DNA of 64,000 nucleotides from Chromobotia macracanthus (taxonomy: Eukaryota > Chordata > Actinopteri > Cypriniformes > Botiidae), in contig JAZGTH010000066.1 of NCBI GenBank assembly GCA_036877525.1, positions 7,786,001 through 7,850,000 on the forward strand, written 5' to 3'. The notes under the pieces were generated by a model. It did no database searches. It saw only the letters and a list, made by a program, of their open reading frames with translations, and was not told the origin of the DNA. The position numbers and the translations under genes are program-made. Shown one piece after another: positions 34,197 to 47,062 of the stretch; the stretch's first letter is position 1, and each line of letters opens with the position of its first letter.

Positions 34197-35964
34197 TGCA
34201 AGGTTAATGTATTCATTAGACCAAACAGAAGTCTAGTCCCTTATAAAAATGCTACAAAAAATGTTTGCCCTATGATTTGTCATTTTATTTATGCTTTCAG
34301 CAGGAGATTTTATCTCAAAGAAACTTTTTGGATAACGGCTATAAATTGTATCAATACGTTCAGTGTTACTTGGGAACTGAACCCATGGCCTTGGTGTTGC
34401 TAGTGCCATTCTCTACCAGAGCTACAGAAGCAACATACACAGGATCATTTACATTAATCATTTTTGTGCATATTTTCTAAAAGTCCATCAGTATTTGGGT
34501 TTGCAACTAGCCTGTTTGCATACTTGTACTATGCACTGTACTATGCATCTGTCTCCTGATAAAGTTTTTTGCATCTTTGTCTTACGGTTTGTGCTTGTGA
34601 ACCAGTCCAGACTACACATCTGCAGACCTTGTTTTCTTTGTTAATTGTTTTAACAAAAAAGTTTTAAATTATGTAAAATAAATTTAGTATGCATATGCAT
34701 TTCAAACTGCATACATTTAAACACGCAAACAGCATTGAATGTGTTGAATTTTGTGAATGACTAGCACTTAAATTCTGCATAAACTTGTTAATATCTGAAC
34801 AATGACTTTTGAAAATGAAACCACTAAAACCCTATACTCCTAACCTAAGGGAAGTAAGTGGTAACTGCTTAACCGATAATGATAATTGATTAATGCCACA
34901 TTCATGCTTGTCTAAACATTCAAGCACACAATGTAAGTTAATGATAGTGAGTTTGTTTTAATCCCTTTTAATACTAGCCAGCTAGTGCAAACAGCTAATT
35001 GTTTTAATTGACAATAAATAAAAGTAAACATGAGAAGATCTGACAAACATCTGACAAAAATAAATTATAGGGCTTGTTGACAGCTTCTATGCCATGTGAA
35101 CAAATGTGTACAAGTAGGAGTTAATAGCTATTACATAGATAACGCACCCATGCGTGTTTAAAACTTTTGCTTGGGTTAAAAAAAATTTTGCTTGCAAGAA
35201 GCCGCATCTCTGTGGCAGGGATATTTATTTATAGTAAATGTATACTTTTAAATACATACATATATATTCACATATAAATATTTATATTTATGTATATATA
35301 TAATAATGTATACTAAATGTATACATAAATGTACACTAAAATGCTTTGAGAATGTTTGAAATTAGTGTAGTTGTTTAGCACAGAAACACGGTGCTAAAAC
35401 CAAATGTGTGTCATTTTCATTTTTTGACAAAATTATTCATGTAATTTCAGATCAGGTCTACTTTTGGAAAATAAATTAGTAATTGAACATATCCATCCCT
35501 TGTTTACTGAATAATGAAATCAGGTATGTCTGTATAATAGGTGTAGGCATTTTTGAGTAGATGTGTCTGTATACAATAATTAAATATTAATAAAACTAAT
35601 GTGGTATTGTTATCTGTGATAAGACGGTCACAAGGTATTGTGAAGATTAAGCAAATTTCAAACCTAAATTATTTTTACTTTTACTTGATTTTAATTAACC
35701 TTAAACTAAATAACTGAGACAATAGGATTAAAATTTATCACAATAAATGAACTTTCAATCTTCCTGTGTAGTCTAATGCAATAGGCTCTGGATGTTACGG
35801 TTTTATTTAACTATTATTAAAGCAATCCAGTGGTATTACTGACTAGTCGGATACTACCTAACATTACATGGGAAAGAACATGTTATCCAGATTTGTGTAC
35901 TTCATTAATGTATGTTGCTTCAGAATACTTGTTTTTAAGGAAAGTTCAGTTTGTCAAGCATTTT
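34197..35964. other. b4galnt4 intron, no gene seen
   Basis: AT-rich, with a TATA-rich simple tract at about 35255-35310; otherwise nothing recognised. Confidence 0.5.
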
Positions 35965-36445
35965 TGGTCAAACTTGTTTGGCCCTTGTAAAAATCAAGAC
36001 ACACACACACAGATTATTGCATATGGTCTTGGCATATTTATGTTCAGATTTTTGTCTAGTAGAAAATATCCCATCTTGCAGTGCAGTCAAGGTATTCATT
36101 TTATCGGGTTGTGTATTTCCTGCAAATTAAACCCAAGATCAGCTGAACTAAAGGAACAATCAATACTGTAATATATTTTTTAGAAACCACACAGAGCACT
36201 GCAATACATTTGTATTGTAAATTAATAATAAACAAATAATATAATAAAAATACAGGACATGCATTGCATTTGTTCTGTGAAGAAAGCAAACCAGCACTTT
36301 CTGCACGCAAGTGATCTGTCATCAATCAGGGGCATCAGTGAAAAACCCATTAACACTAATGCATTTGCAATAATTGCAGTAATTTGTGTGTGTTTGTCTT
36401 GATTAGCTTGTCTTGATTTTTACAAGGGCCAAACAAGTTTGACCA
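35965..36445. mobile_element. Foldback/MITE-like element with perfect 36-bp inverted repeats
   Basis: 35965-36000 (starting TGGTCAAACTTGTTTGGCCC) is the exact reverse complement of 36410-36445. Inward, (CA)n on the left is mirrored by (GT)n on the right, with a 15-nt extra duplication on the right. The interior of about 400 nt has no convincing coding sequence. I could not define a target duplication, so the superfamily is unknown; a local inverted duplication is the alternative. Confidence 0.7.
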
Positions 36446-36536
36446 TAGTATGGCACACTGTTGCTTATGAATGCTTTAGTAACCCTAGCAACTGCATAAT
36501 ATCATAAATAAACCACATTAAATCTATCAGGCTGAA

Positions 36537-36935
36537 GTATGCTAACAACATGTTCAAACATTAACATAATGCAAAATTATGCCAGCATGTTAAATTATTC
36601 AAGTCTCATGCTAAAACATACTGAATCATACTAGCATCATGTTAACTCATGCTGGCATCAGGCTAAACATGCTTACATGATGTAAAAACATGTTACCATT
36701 ATGCTAAAATATGCTAACATCATGTTAAAACAAGTGAAATGAAGTGAAAATGTTAATATCATGTTAAATCTGCTAATTAATGCTAAAATGTTAAGCATCA
36801 ACCCTGTTAGCATCATGGCAAAATGTATTAGCATCATGTTAAAAGGCATTGGCATCATGTTAATTGATGGTAAAATGGGTTAACATCATGTTAAAGAAAA
36901 ATCGTTAACAGCATGCATCTTGTTAAACTGTTTAA
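36537..36935 (-). repeat. Minisatellite of ATGCTAACATCATGTTAAA units
   Basis: Roughly 15-20 imperfect units of about 18-20 nt (GCTAACATCATGTTAAAAC-like). The reverse complement of the same motif forms the arrays at 42236-42360 and 43622-43700. Confidence 0.85.
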
Positions 36936-38559
36936 TGTAAACTAGCTTAACATAAAACTGTACTAAAATGTATTATAATATTATGATAAATCTATGCAGA
37001 TGTAGAGAGCTGAATGAAGTGCAGAAACAGAACTACCAAGACCTTTTCTGTTGTTAATTCTAAGGTGTGTAATTACATGGCATTACCCAGCCCCAGCTGT
37101 GATAACGCATTAAAATCTGTGTTAAAATCTGTACAAGTGAAAGCACTTACAAACATTTGAATGTGTTTAATATTAGTTTAGGCTGTGAAAGAGTGAGCAA
37201 AAGCCTAAAAAAGAGGGTTCAGGGTAGAATTTAGTTTTTTTCGCTCACCTGATGTTTACTCATTTGGCCTTTTGCATGGGAGGCCAGAAGCAGGTTGGCA
37301 CATATTATATTGGCATAGGCATAAGATTATTCCATACCACCAGATCCCTGTTGTGTAGGATGGACAGTTAGTGGCACTGTCATTTATTTCAAGACCTAGG
37401 CCCCTTTTCCATTAATAATAATAGAAAGGTTTTTAAACTTTTGTAGTCCATTTGTAGTCTCAGACAGAAGAACTAAAAGGCAGAGTGGGGAAAATCAATT
37501 CTTTTGCAGGGTAGATTAATCATGGGGCCGGCAGGGTGATAAAAATCAATGTGAAGAGAGGGCCATGGGTTGTTTTTCAATAGGAGACAGTGCATTATGT
37601 ACTGCAAACATAGTGGCAGTATAAGAGATGAACTATTGTGCTTTTCAGAAGTTTGCAGGGCAAATATGGCTTCTGAAGCCATATAATCTCAGACCTCAGA
37701 TTGCATGCCTACAAACTTCCCACAACCTGTTCATTGTCCATCTGATGTATATTGTGCACAAAAATGGCAGGAGCTGGCTACAATTGCCAGCTCCATTCTA
37801 ATTGGCTGACTGGTACATACACAGTACAAATTTTATGCACCAGTCTGCTATAATGAGAGGTTTAAGAATACAACAAATAAGTACATTTGTTGATGTTTGT
37901 AGGCATTAAGTTTCAGAGGACTTAACAGTAAGTATACTAGATATCCACAAGCAATTCATATCAGGCTTTAAAAATATTAACAGTAAGAAAGACTGAAAAG
38001 TTGAAACCCTACAGGAACTCAATTGGAGACTACAGAGAATTATGTAAGTCTAGGTGGGTTGAGTCTGATGAGCCAAGAACTTTAACCAAAAAGCATGAAA
38101 AGTCGATAACAGGAGGTGAACTGTGCCTCAAAGTTCACCAATCAGGGATCAATTCAGTATGAGAACTGAAGTCAAGTAAAGGTCCAGAGATTTTTCTGTT
38201 TAGAAGCAGGAGATGGAGGTGAACACCTATTGTGTTGTAACAGTGAGAGTTTCTGGGAGAGGACTGGACATTTTACACACACACAAACATGCATATACAC
38301 ATTTGCACTCGTGGCACAGTTTAACTATTTCTTCACACTGTTTGGTTTAATAAAAACAAAGACATTATATTTTTAAACTAGATGTTTTTTACACTTTGGT
38401 AAGTATTCTAAGTACGGTGACAAAAGATTTCTCAGAGTGGAATACGGGACGGACAGCCCCTTGTCCAAATCACACTGAATTACTGAAACGTTGCAAGAAA
38501 ATTTTGGTCAATTTCTTGATCGATTTTGCAGTGCAGTCAGCTGACTCAGAACGCTGAAT
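36936..38559. other. b4galnt4 intron, no gene seen
   Basis: No coding or RNA signal recognised. Confidence 0.45.
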
Positions 38560-38846
38560 GGACTTCCTGTTTGAGCATGTGGTTGATTTCGGAGCTCCTC
38601 CAAACTTTTCTTGTTTTACTGTTCATTCTAGTTATATTTTATATATATTTCACTTTAGTTACATCTTAAATACTTAATCTGTTGTGTTAAACGATACAAA
38701 CTACATAAACCTATAAACTATACGTAACTTCTTGCTCATTATATCATTTAGCCCACTAGATCGTTAGCATTTCCTAGCAGCTCCAGAAGCAGCTTGTAAC
38801 TACCTATCTACCCTCATCACTAAAAGATTACTGTCAAGCTGTTCTA

Positions 38847-39225
38847 ATGGCGGATCTATCCGGTGTGTGTGGCTCTGTGTGTGCAGAGCGGGAAGCGGTG
38901 GAGAAATTTGCCTGGGCCCGTTCACGTGAGTCCCGGTCCGCCGTGATGAACATCACCCCAGACTTCCTCACCTGTGCTGCAACCGGACTCCGAGATCTCT
39001 GTCTCTCAGCCCATAAACAGTAATATAACTTTTCCCCCTCTTGTTATCGTAACCTGCACCTCATGCCACATGCATAGCTTAGCTTCTTCTGCCAGCGAGG
39101 AGGGCTACACATGTGATAAATGTAAGGCTGACGGAGAAGGTTGCAGAATTAGAATCACACATCCAAACACTTCTTGAGACTAGTAAGGGTGTAAAGAGAG
39201 AAAGAGAGTGTCCACAAATACAAAC
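38847..39225 (+). pseudogene. L2 ORF1 N-terminal part (zinc-finger and coiled coil), frameshifted
   Basis: From the ATG at 38847 a 58-codon frame runs to a stop. In a second frame a PHD-like finger appears, CTSCHMHSLASSASEEGY then TCDKCK (two CxxC pairs). In a third frame follows a heptad-like stretch, LTEKVAELESHIQTLLETSK. A small zinc finger followed by a coiled coil is the usual ORF1 N-terminus of L2/CR1 LINEs. The esterase domain that should follow is deleted, and the sequence passes straight into the linker before RT. Function in intact elements is RNA/nucleoprotein binding. Confidence 0.6.
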
Positions 39226-39263
39226 AGTCTCTAAAAACGGTAAAATCTACCTACCCAAGCAAG

Positions 39264-40350
39264 TTGATCGGAGAAAATCAGAATAATCCACGATTTCTTT
39301 TCAATATTGTTGCAAATCTGACCAAAGACAAAGTGTCAAATAAAATAGAGCAAATCAGAAAAAATATTGAATCTATTCAACCAGCCTTACCTTTGTCTAA
39401 TAGCATTGCGTACTACAGCATGCCTCAAGTACTACTAGACTCATTTACTGCCATTTCATTGGACGAGCTCTTGAAAATATTGAACTCATCAAAAACGTCT
39501 ACCTGTATATTAGATCCCATTCCCACAAAACTACTCAAAGAAGTTTTTCCTGCTGTGTCGGAACCAGTGCTCAATATTATAAATTCCTCATTAGAATTAG
39601 GCTATGTCCCAGCAGCTTTCAAAACATCAGTTATTAGGCCTATCATTAAGAAGCAAAATCTTGACCAGGGAGAGCTGAGTAACTTCAGACCAAGTTCAAA
39701 TCTCCCCTTTTTATCGAAAATACTGGAAAAAGTAGTGTCTGGACAACTCCAGACATTTTTAGCAAAAAATAGCATATATGACAAATTTAAATCAGGATTT
39801 AGGCTCCACCATAGCACAGAAACAGCCTTGCTCAGAGTTACAAATGACCTCCTTTTAGCATCTCACCGCGGTGAAACCTCCCTTCTTATATTACTGAACC
39901 TCAGTGCAGCTTTTGATACCATAGATCATAAAATTCTTCTTGATAGACTGCAAAACTGTTGGCATTAGTGGTCAAGCACTAGCCTGGTTTAAATCCTATT
40001 TAACTGACCGTTACCACTTTGCCTATGTTAACGAGGAAAAGTCCTGTTACTCTCAGGTCAAATATGGTGTGCCACAGGGTTCAGTTCTGGGTCCTATTGT
40101 TTTTTTCATTATATATGCTTCCGCTTGGAGATATTAAGAAATATGACATTAGTTTTCACTGCTACGCTGACGATACTTAGCTTTACATTTTCTCAGAACC
40201 TGGCAAAACCCATCGCTTTTCTAAGCTAACAGACTGTATTAACGACATCAGAAAATGGATGGCTAACAACTTCCTCCTGCTTAACACGAATAAGACAGAC
40301 GTCTTGATTATTGAACCCAATAGCTCTAAACTAGATTTGACAGACAACAT
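39264..40350 (+). pseudogene. L2 reverse transcriptase fragment
   Basis: The first open part (to 39968) reads [82 protein letters not shown] and [18 protein letters not shown]. After a frameshift it continues as [16 protein letters not shown] and [12 protein letters not shown] (39940-40137), then the Y-A-D-D box region at about 40160-40175 in another frame. Frameshifts near 39955 and 40125 and a TAG just after the YADD region (about 40178) disable it. It is otherwise a recognisable L2 RT. Confidence 0.88.
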
Positions 40351-40355
40351 CCTTA

Positions 40356-40660
40356 TTGAAGGTTGCACTATTGTACCAGCTACCTGTAAAATATCGCATT
40401 AATTTTAAAATACTATTAATTACTTATAAAGCCCTACATGGTCTAGCGCCTTCATATATTCGTGAATTACTTTCAGATTACAATCCATTGCGGACACTGC
40501 GCTCGCAAAATAGTGGTCTGCTAATAATTCCAAGAATATCTAAAACGTCTAAAGGCGGCAGATCTTTCTCCTACCTAGCACCAAAACTATGGAATGACCT
40601 CCCCAGCAATGTTCGGGACAATGTTCGGGAATGTTCGGATGTTCAAGTCTAAACTAAAGA
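40356..40660 (+). pseudogene. C-terminal end of L2 pol after internal deletion
   Basis: It reads LPVKYRINFKILLITYKALH, GLAPSYIRELLSDYNPLRTL, GGRSFSYLAPKLWNDLPSNV. This conserved tail of L2 pol normally follows several hundred bases after the YADD region, so the junction near 40355 marks a deletion. A short duplication (GACAATGTTCGGGA-like) then breaks the frame at about 40617-40640. Confidence 0.85.
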
Positions 40661-41639
40661 CCTCTCTCTTCAGACGAGCATTCACTTAACTCAACTACTG
40701 TCACACCTAGGCCGCAACAGGCATAACCGGAACCGAGCACACTTTTTACCCACTCTACTACATGGCTTCCACATTGTGTGAGAATGGCCGCTACACTAAT
40801 ATAAGCCTGTTTTGTTTCCCTCTCTCTATCTTCCTCTCTCCCTCCCTCTCCTCCGAGGGACTCTGAGCGAAACAGATTAAGTCCAGTTTGGCGAGACAAC
40901 GCTCACAACAGCCTAACCAAGGAGGGGGTGACCACCATGGGAACTGTGAAAAATCAACCGCCACCATCACCTATTACATTAATGCAACTGTTAATCTATA
41001 CTCATATTTTTAGCAAAATACATGATTCTGTCTATGCCAACAGTTTGATGTTATAGCTGCTCTCAGTCTCATTTAACGTCGGCATCCTAGCCAAAACATC
41101 CCTGATTGTATTGTCAGCCATCAGGCTAACATAAAATGAATATAAAATCACCAGACCCAAATTAAAACTAGTTATTACTATAAATCAATACTGAAATCAT
41201 AACAGCACTGATTATGACGCTGCAAATATATAAAACTTTAAATCAGAATACTGACTGTGACGCTGTAAACCTATAAACCCTTACACCAAAGTACTGTTTG
41301 CAGCTGTAACGTGTCAGAGGAGAAATTACCCTTCCGGTGAGCATGGGTTCTCCCAAGGTTTTATTCTCCACATTCATCATTGGAGTTTGGGTTCCTTGCC
41401 ACTGTTGCCGTGTTGGAGTGCTCACTGGAAGACTGCGGATAATAGATACTTCATAGTTAATATCTTACTCGATACTTGGTTATTGATAATTGATTGATAA
41501 TTGACATACCGTTGTTACTGTATCATTGTCTATATTTCCTTGTTTTTTCTTTTTCCTCCCTGTAAAGCGGCTTTGAGACAATGCCACATTGTAAAAGCGC
41601 TATACAAATAAAGTTTATTAATTAAGTTTATGAATTAAA

Positions 41640-42235
41640 AACTATGGCCACAACAGAATGGTATGCAAAATGTCCTTTACATTCATGTGCATGCATTTTA
41701 TAAGATTCGCTACTCTACTTCACCAAAAGTTTGTTGACACTTGGTGTAGCACTCTTACTTTTAGCAGCATCCACATGCTTTTGTGTTCATATGCTGTGCA
41801 ATATCGGTGCGGCCTCTGTGAGCAATGGAAAAGCTAGCTCCACAAATGTCGCGTCTCAGTTTACTTGGTTCTGACTGTGAACCCCTCTTTAGAAATTTTA
41901 TTTATTTTTGAAGATCATCACTAAATGTACACACATACTTCTCTGACATTTTTTCATCCGTGCTATATCACTGACAGTAACACCCAGTAATCCCGCCTTC
42001 AAGTTAGAGTTTTGTTAATTATTAATTAATAGGAATTGTGACTGGATGGTAATTTTGTTCTAAATAAGCATACTATAATGTGATACATTTATTTAGGCTA
42101 TTCATGTGTGTGTGTGACAAAAGACTACTATTTGCTCGAACACAGCAGTAATAATAAAAAAAACTAAGTCGCCAAATAAAACTTTATTGCCAAATACCAT
42201 GGGTTTACATGTATAAAGAATTTGCCTTTATGTAT
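41640..42235. other. No gene seen
   Basis: AT-rich sequence between a LINE and a minisatellite; no recognised feature. Confidence 0.45.
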
Positions 42236-42360
42236 TGGAGCAACTACATTTTAGTTTAGTTTTAGCATGAATTAGCTTGATGTTAACGTGACTTCACATG
42301 ATGATAGTATGATTTAGCGTGATGTTAACATCACTTAGCATGATGTTGACTGATTTTGTG
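42236..42360 (+). repeat. Minisatellite array of TTAGCATGATGTTAAC units
   Basis: About six imperfect units (GCTTGATGTTAACGTGACTT, GATTTAGCGTGATGTTAACA). They are the reverse complement of the motif at 36537-36935. Confidence 0.75.
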
Positions 42361-42914
42361 CTTCCCACACAGACTTTACCTGGGCGGGCGGGTATATTAA
42401 CGGCCGCCAAAGTATATTTGGTGACACATTTTGTTTTTATTACTATTATTATCCTCTTACACTTTTTTTTATCCGCCTGAGATTATGAAACAATCCGCGA
42501 TCCATACTCCTCGTTCTGTGTGCTCAAGAACTGTCGACACTCTCACAGACCAGGTAAAGCAGCTCTTTTTTTCTCACTAACTGTTCTGACTTTGGTAGTA
42601 GCTTTGTAAAGAGCATCAAGACATGCAGAAAATATACACACATATTTACCATGACCACGTTTTACTAAATGAGGCTGACCCAGCTCATTATTCGCTAGCC
42701 TCGTTTTACTAATTCAGGTAAATCAAAGTGAGGGAATGATTTAAAAAGAGTGAATTAATAAAACCAAAACCAAATTATTAACTGGCCACAATGTTTTTTT
42801 CGCATGTCAAGAAAAGCAGAAAACTACTATTTTGGGTATATGACAGTTAGAATGACAAAGACTACTAACTTTAGCTAAGGTTAGCATACTTTTTTTATTT
42901 ACTCACCAGCAGAT

Positions 42915-43500
42915 ATGAGTATCCAGAGATACTTCAAGAAAATGAAAAAGGAGAATGAGGAAGGGAAAACAGCACCACAGGTAACTTAGGCAACATTAGT
43001 GTTTAGTATGAAATAGCAGAAAATAAATGCTAAAGCCTTAATTAGAATTGTGTCATACTTAATCTGACGTGAAATTACATCAGTCAACAATGAAACAAAA
43101 TGCACAGACAGAACTATGATTCAGGCTTATTTTCAGTTCCAGTTGGCCTAAGTAGTGAGAGTGCTGAGGGAGATGAAGCAGAAGTGGCCATCAGTGTGGC
43201 ACAGGAAGGTGCAGGTGATCGAGCAGCATAGTTCCAAGTGTCCCATTCACAGAGAGACAGGCAGTGTTTGGCAAAGAAAGGAGAACTCAAAAAATTTAAA
43301 GGCTGTAATATCAATGCATAATTTTCAGATTCCAAGCATCACAGCTCTGGATGGAACTCTGAATGGCTGAAAATTCCACATTTTAAGAACTGGCTTTATC
43401 TCCAAGGGAAATAACTTGGTGGAATGTCTACAAATTTCAATTGATGAACCAGCACCAGAGGCATTCCCATATTTAGAGGCTTTGCGACTCTTCTTTAAAA
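42915..43500 (+). pseudogene. Possible hAT/TTF-finger transposase-like N-terminal remnant
   Basis: An ATG-led stretch reads MSIQRYFKKMKKENEEGKTA and PQ before a GTAACT donor-like site. Then VPVGLSSESAEGDEAEVAIS appears (about 43137-43200), and later a WNSEWLKIPHFKNWLYLQGN-like string (43351-43410) in shifted frame. The pattern of a short S-I-x-x-Y/F-F-K-K N-terminus followed by W-L..F-x-x-W-L resembles transposase-derived zinc-finger (TTF/BED, KIAA1586-like) proteins of fishes. Evidence is pattern memory only. It is broken and may not be a gene. Confidence 0.3.
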
Positions 43501-43621
43501 AGTCCAGAAAGAATTTTTTGTTGTTTGTCACATAGTAGACCATTTTTCTGCTGTGAGTAATGTGGGTTTCAATCCGACTACCACCACAAGTATATTTCAA
43601 ACCTGTGGGAAGCACTGTGAT

Positions 43622-43700
43622 TTATCAATGTTAACATGTTTTAACATGATGTTACAATGATGTTAGCATGAATTAACATGATGCTAGCATGACTTAGAAT
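43622..43700 (+). repeat. Minisatellite array, same motif as 42236-42360
   Basis: About four units of TTAACATGATGTTAGCATGA-like sequence. Confidence 0.75.
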
Positions 43701-43779
43701 TAAATAAGCCCACCCACGTCTTTAAAATGCTGACATATGGCTTATTCATTTCATTACATGGTTTCTAGATTACCGTAAA

Positions 43780-44260
43780 TGGTTGCTAGGGTGTAACTAG
43801 ACAGTTAACAGGGTAAAGCTAATAGACAGGTCTGTGTCTGAATCAAAAAAAGCCAATTCCCATGTTTCTATGATGTTCTGGTGCTGAGATATAGCTAATT
43901 TATGTTGGTTGCTAGCATATTCTAATTGATTGCTAGGGCATGGATCTTCTGTGTAAATAAAAAGTCAAAAGAGGCCACCCACTTGTCTCTAAGATTTTCT
44001 GATGCCTCTCACTTTTTTCAAAGGGAAGTCAAAGGTGTGGTTGCTAAGGTACTATAACTGGTTGCTATGAAGTTTAAATGTCACTATTTGTTGCTGTTGA
44101 GTGATTTGAGCCCATCCCTAAGTTTCTACAACATTCTGATCCACAGCTATGACATCACAAAAATCTGTTCAATGTTAAGTCTATAGGATTTATTTCAATG
44201 GAATTTCTACGGGGCGGTTGCTAAGGTACTGTAACTGGTTGCTAGAGCGTGGCCATGAAG
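43780..44260 (+). repeat. Degenerate GGTTGCTAGG repeat region
   Basis: GGTTGCTA or a one-base variant recurs (near 43792, 43909, 43931, 44039, 44061, 44216, 44238), embedded in longer imperfect units of about 170-190 nt. Confidence 0.6.
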
Positions 44261-46439
44261 TTGTAATGTTACCACAAACTGTGTGGGACGAGTTACGTAC
44301 CAAAGTTTTGTCCAAAAAAAGTATAGTAGAGTAATAGTGATGCTTTGCTGTGCAAACTATGAAAGGAATATTACTAAAAACTATAGGAACCGTCAACATC
44401 AATTTAAGAAAATCAAAAATGTAGGAAATTAACATCAAGGCATTACCTGTTTGCAGGATGTGCAAAGTGGACCCAGTGCAAATGCTAAATTTTTTAACAT
44501 TACGGCTCACAGCTTACAGTAAAGTTAATTTATTAAAAAACTGTCTTTGAAGGAATCATATCCAGTCATAACTGCATGTCTTGTAGTATAAACAGTTAAG
44601 TGTAGTAGAAAATTTCCATTGGGTTACTGGATGGTTCCTGGTACCCATAAATGCATAGCCCTCTCCTTTAATACCTATGCATGTAGGGCATTTTTTTTTT
44701 TACTTATGTAACCTATGCATTTTATACTTATGTAACTTGTCGTCATACTTATTTGTTGCAGTACAAAGAGTGCAGGAGAAGTTATGTGCCAAAGTTACTT
44801 TTTGATTTTAATACTTTTAAAATGGTTTGTTTAAGCATGAGTAATGTTTGTCTTTGTAAATACCACTAATTACCTGCCCATAATTAATAATACACAATAA
44901 ATAGTTATGTTATGTCAACTTATGCAGATTTTAATAATGTAGCTTATCACTAGAATATAATTGAGTATAATACATCAAAAAACATTTAATGAGAGCAGTT
45001 AAACAGTATCGAGACAACACCAGCATTCTTAGGATGTGGGACAAAAACAACAACAAAAGTGAGAACAAAGAACAACAACAGGAAACATGCAGTTTTCAAA
45101 CCATAAGAAGAAAGAGAATTTAGACCCAAAATTGTATCCAGAGCAAACGAGCAGGAGAAAAATAAATGCTTAAACCAAGATTTTCACATCAATTATTCCT
45201 ATAAATGGAAGCATGTCAACATATCCCTGTACTTCAGACCTTTTTATCTTCCCATCTTTATCTGAATTCTAACTAGAAGCTGAGAATAAAGCCATACATT
45301 CCTGTTCTCATTAAACACTCCTGGATGAGCCGACAAAGGTAAATCATTAGCATCATCTTTGTTTTGGGTGAAAATTACCATATAAACTGATTTCTGATAA
45401 CGCAATTGAGTTATAGTGCCATCACCACATGGTAGTTTTTAGCAAACAAAGCATGGTAACCACTCATTGACCCAAATAACTTGGGAACAATAACAGAACT
45501 TTCAGTGCTTGGACCCTAATAATTAAAGTTCTGACTTGGACCCTAATAATAAGAGTTCTGACTCTGGAACAGTATTGAAAGTATAACAAAACTTGTACTG
45601 GTTAATTCGATAACCAGTATTGCATCGTACCACCAGGCACTAGTGATGGTTTAATTCCTCTGACTGTTTGAGTTTGGCACATTAGCTACATCTTTGACAA
45701 AGCCATCACCAGAATTTCAGCCTTAACCACTGAACCTGTGCTCCAGCAGAGCCTTAAAACCTCTTCCCAGAACGCAAAGCCCATAAGGGTGTGACTACCT
45801 AGACCCTTAAGTAAACTGTTTTAAGCATCTCCATCCTGTCCTCATTCTGGCCATGGCCAGGAAGCTCCACATCTCCTTTCAGGTCTGTGCTGTCATTCCC
45901 TGGGTTTAGCCTATTAGCTGCAGGCTTTGTAGAGCACAGAGTAATGGTGAAGTCTAAATGATGAGGAGCTGATATGCCCAGGGGCCATCTTGCCGATAAA
46001 TGAAAGTCTTCTGTAGAATGGATAGGATAAAGAAATCAGGAAAACAAAGAGGCAGAAATATTTTTAGAGCAAAAGAAAGAAATAGAGAGGGGGTCAACAG
46101 TTCACTGTTTAAGAACAAAATTTCACCTTATGTATCAAGCTCAATGTGGAATGAAGGTCTCTGATGATGACTGAGTCATGCAGATGTTGCTTGGCACTTT
46201 CTGGGGTCCATCCAAGTAACTTCATTTTGATTTGTCAATTGACCTAACAGACCAGACTGGCACACACCGAACAAGGTCATTCTTTCAGCCAATATGTTAA
46301 CACAAAGTAATTAATATTCATGATCAAAACCTTGTACAGCATACAGGCTACAATAACAACTGAAGATGTTATTAAAGATATTTTTTTTACATCCAAATGT
46401 AAGGGGTTTCTCCTCCAATGATCCTTATTCATAACTCAA
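44261..46439. other. No gene seen
   Basis: AT-rich intron sequence; no recognised feature. The true 5' end of the gypsy remnant may lie within its last few hundred bases. Confidence 0.4.
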
Positions 46440-47029
46440 CAACCTACCTTGTACCCCACAGAATCCAACCGGTATTGCCTTAGTCAGTTCCTTACTTACC
46501 AGAAAACCACTAGATTGGGTTACCGACATCTAGAGAGTTGACGGATCGATTTTCCCCACTTTCGACATCTTTCTCAAACACTTCTGTGAGGTCTTTGAGC
46601 ATTCAGCTGAGAAAAGAAGTCTGAGGAGTAACTATTAACTCTTACTCAGGAAAGCGGGGCAGCAGTGGAATACACACTCACTTTCCGCACGCTTGCTGCT
46701 CAAACAGACTAGACAGAGGCTTAAACTACTATTCAGGAGAGGACTACGACACGATCTCCAGTTGGAACTAGCCTGTTGTGACAAGGGCAAGAGCTAATTA
46801 CAACTGATCATTGAAATTTATAATTTGATTCCTGTGCTCGCATCTCCACATCCCTGAGAGTGAAAGTCTGGAGGCAAACTTCTCCTCCAGATTGCTATCA
46901 GCAACCACTGATACCAGGACAGTTTATGACACCCTACACAAGCTTCAAAAGAATTCCATGGGCACCACATGGAGTTCCAGTAACCCCAGGTGGCCCAAGA
47001 AAGAACACTTCTATCCAAAGGAAAAAAAA

Positions 47030-47062
<33 letters not shown>

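Larger units (their letters stand above)
38560..41635 (+). mobile_element. L2-type LINE, copy 2, with internal deletions
   Basis: A GC-richer 5' UTR leads to an ORF1 start (MADLSGVCGSVCAEREAVEK at 38847). After a gap come RT and a 3' UTR (about 40680-41635). The 3' UTR block TTCTCCCAAGGTTTTATTCT and the ending GCGCTATACAAATAAAGTTT match the LINE at 57780-61830. The endonuclease and the rest of ORF1 are deleted, as is the RT thumb region between about 40350 and 40360. The 5' limit is approximate. The coding remains are better preserved than in the other two L2 copies. Confidence 0.85.

Noticed and set aside
36537..43700. CRISPR-like short repeats
   Set aside because: Units are contiguous and imperfect, without unique spacers, and the genome is eukaryotic; they are minisatellites.
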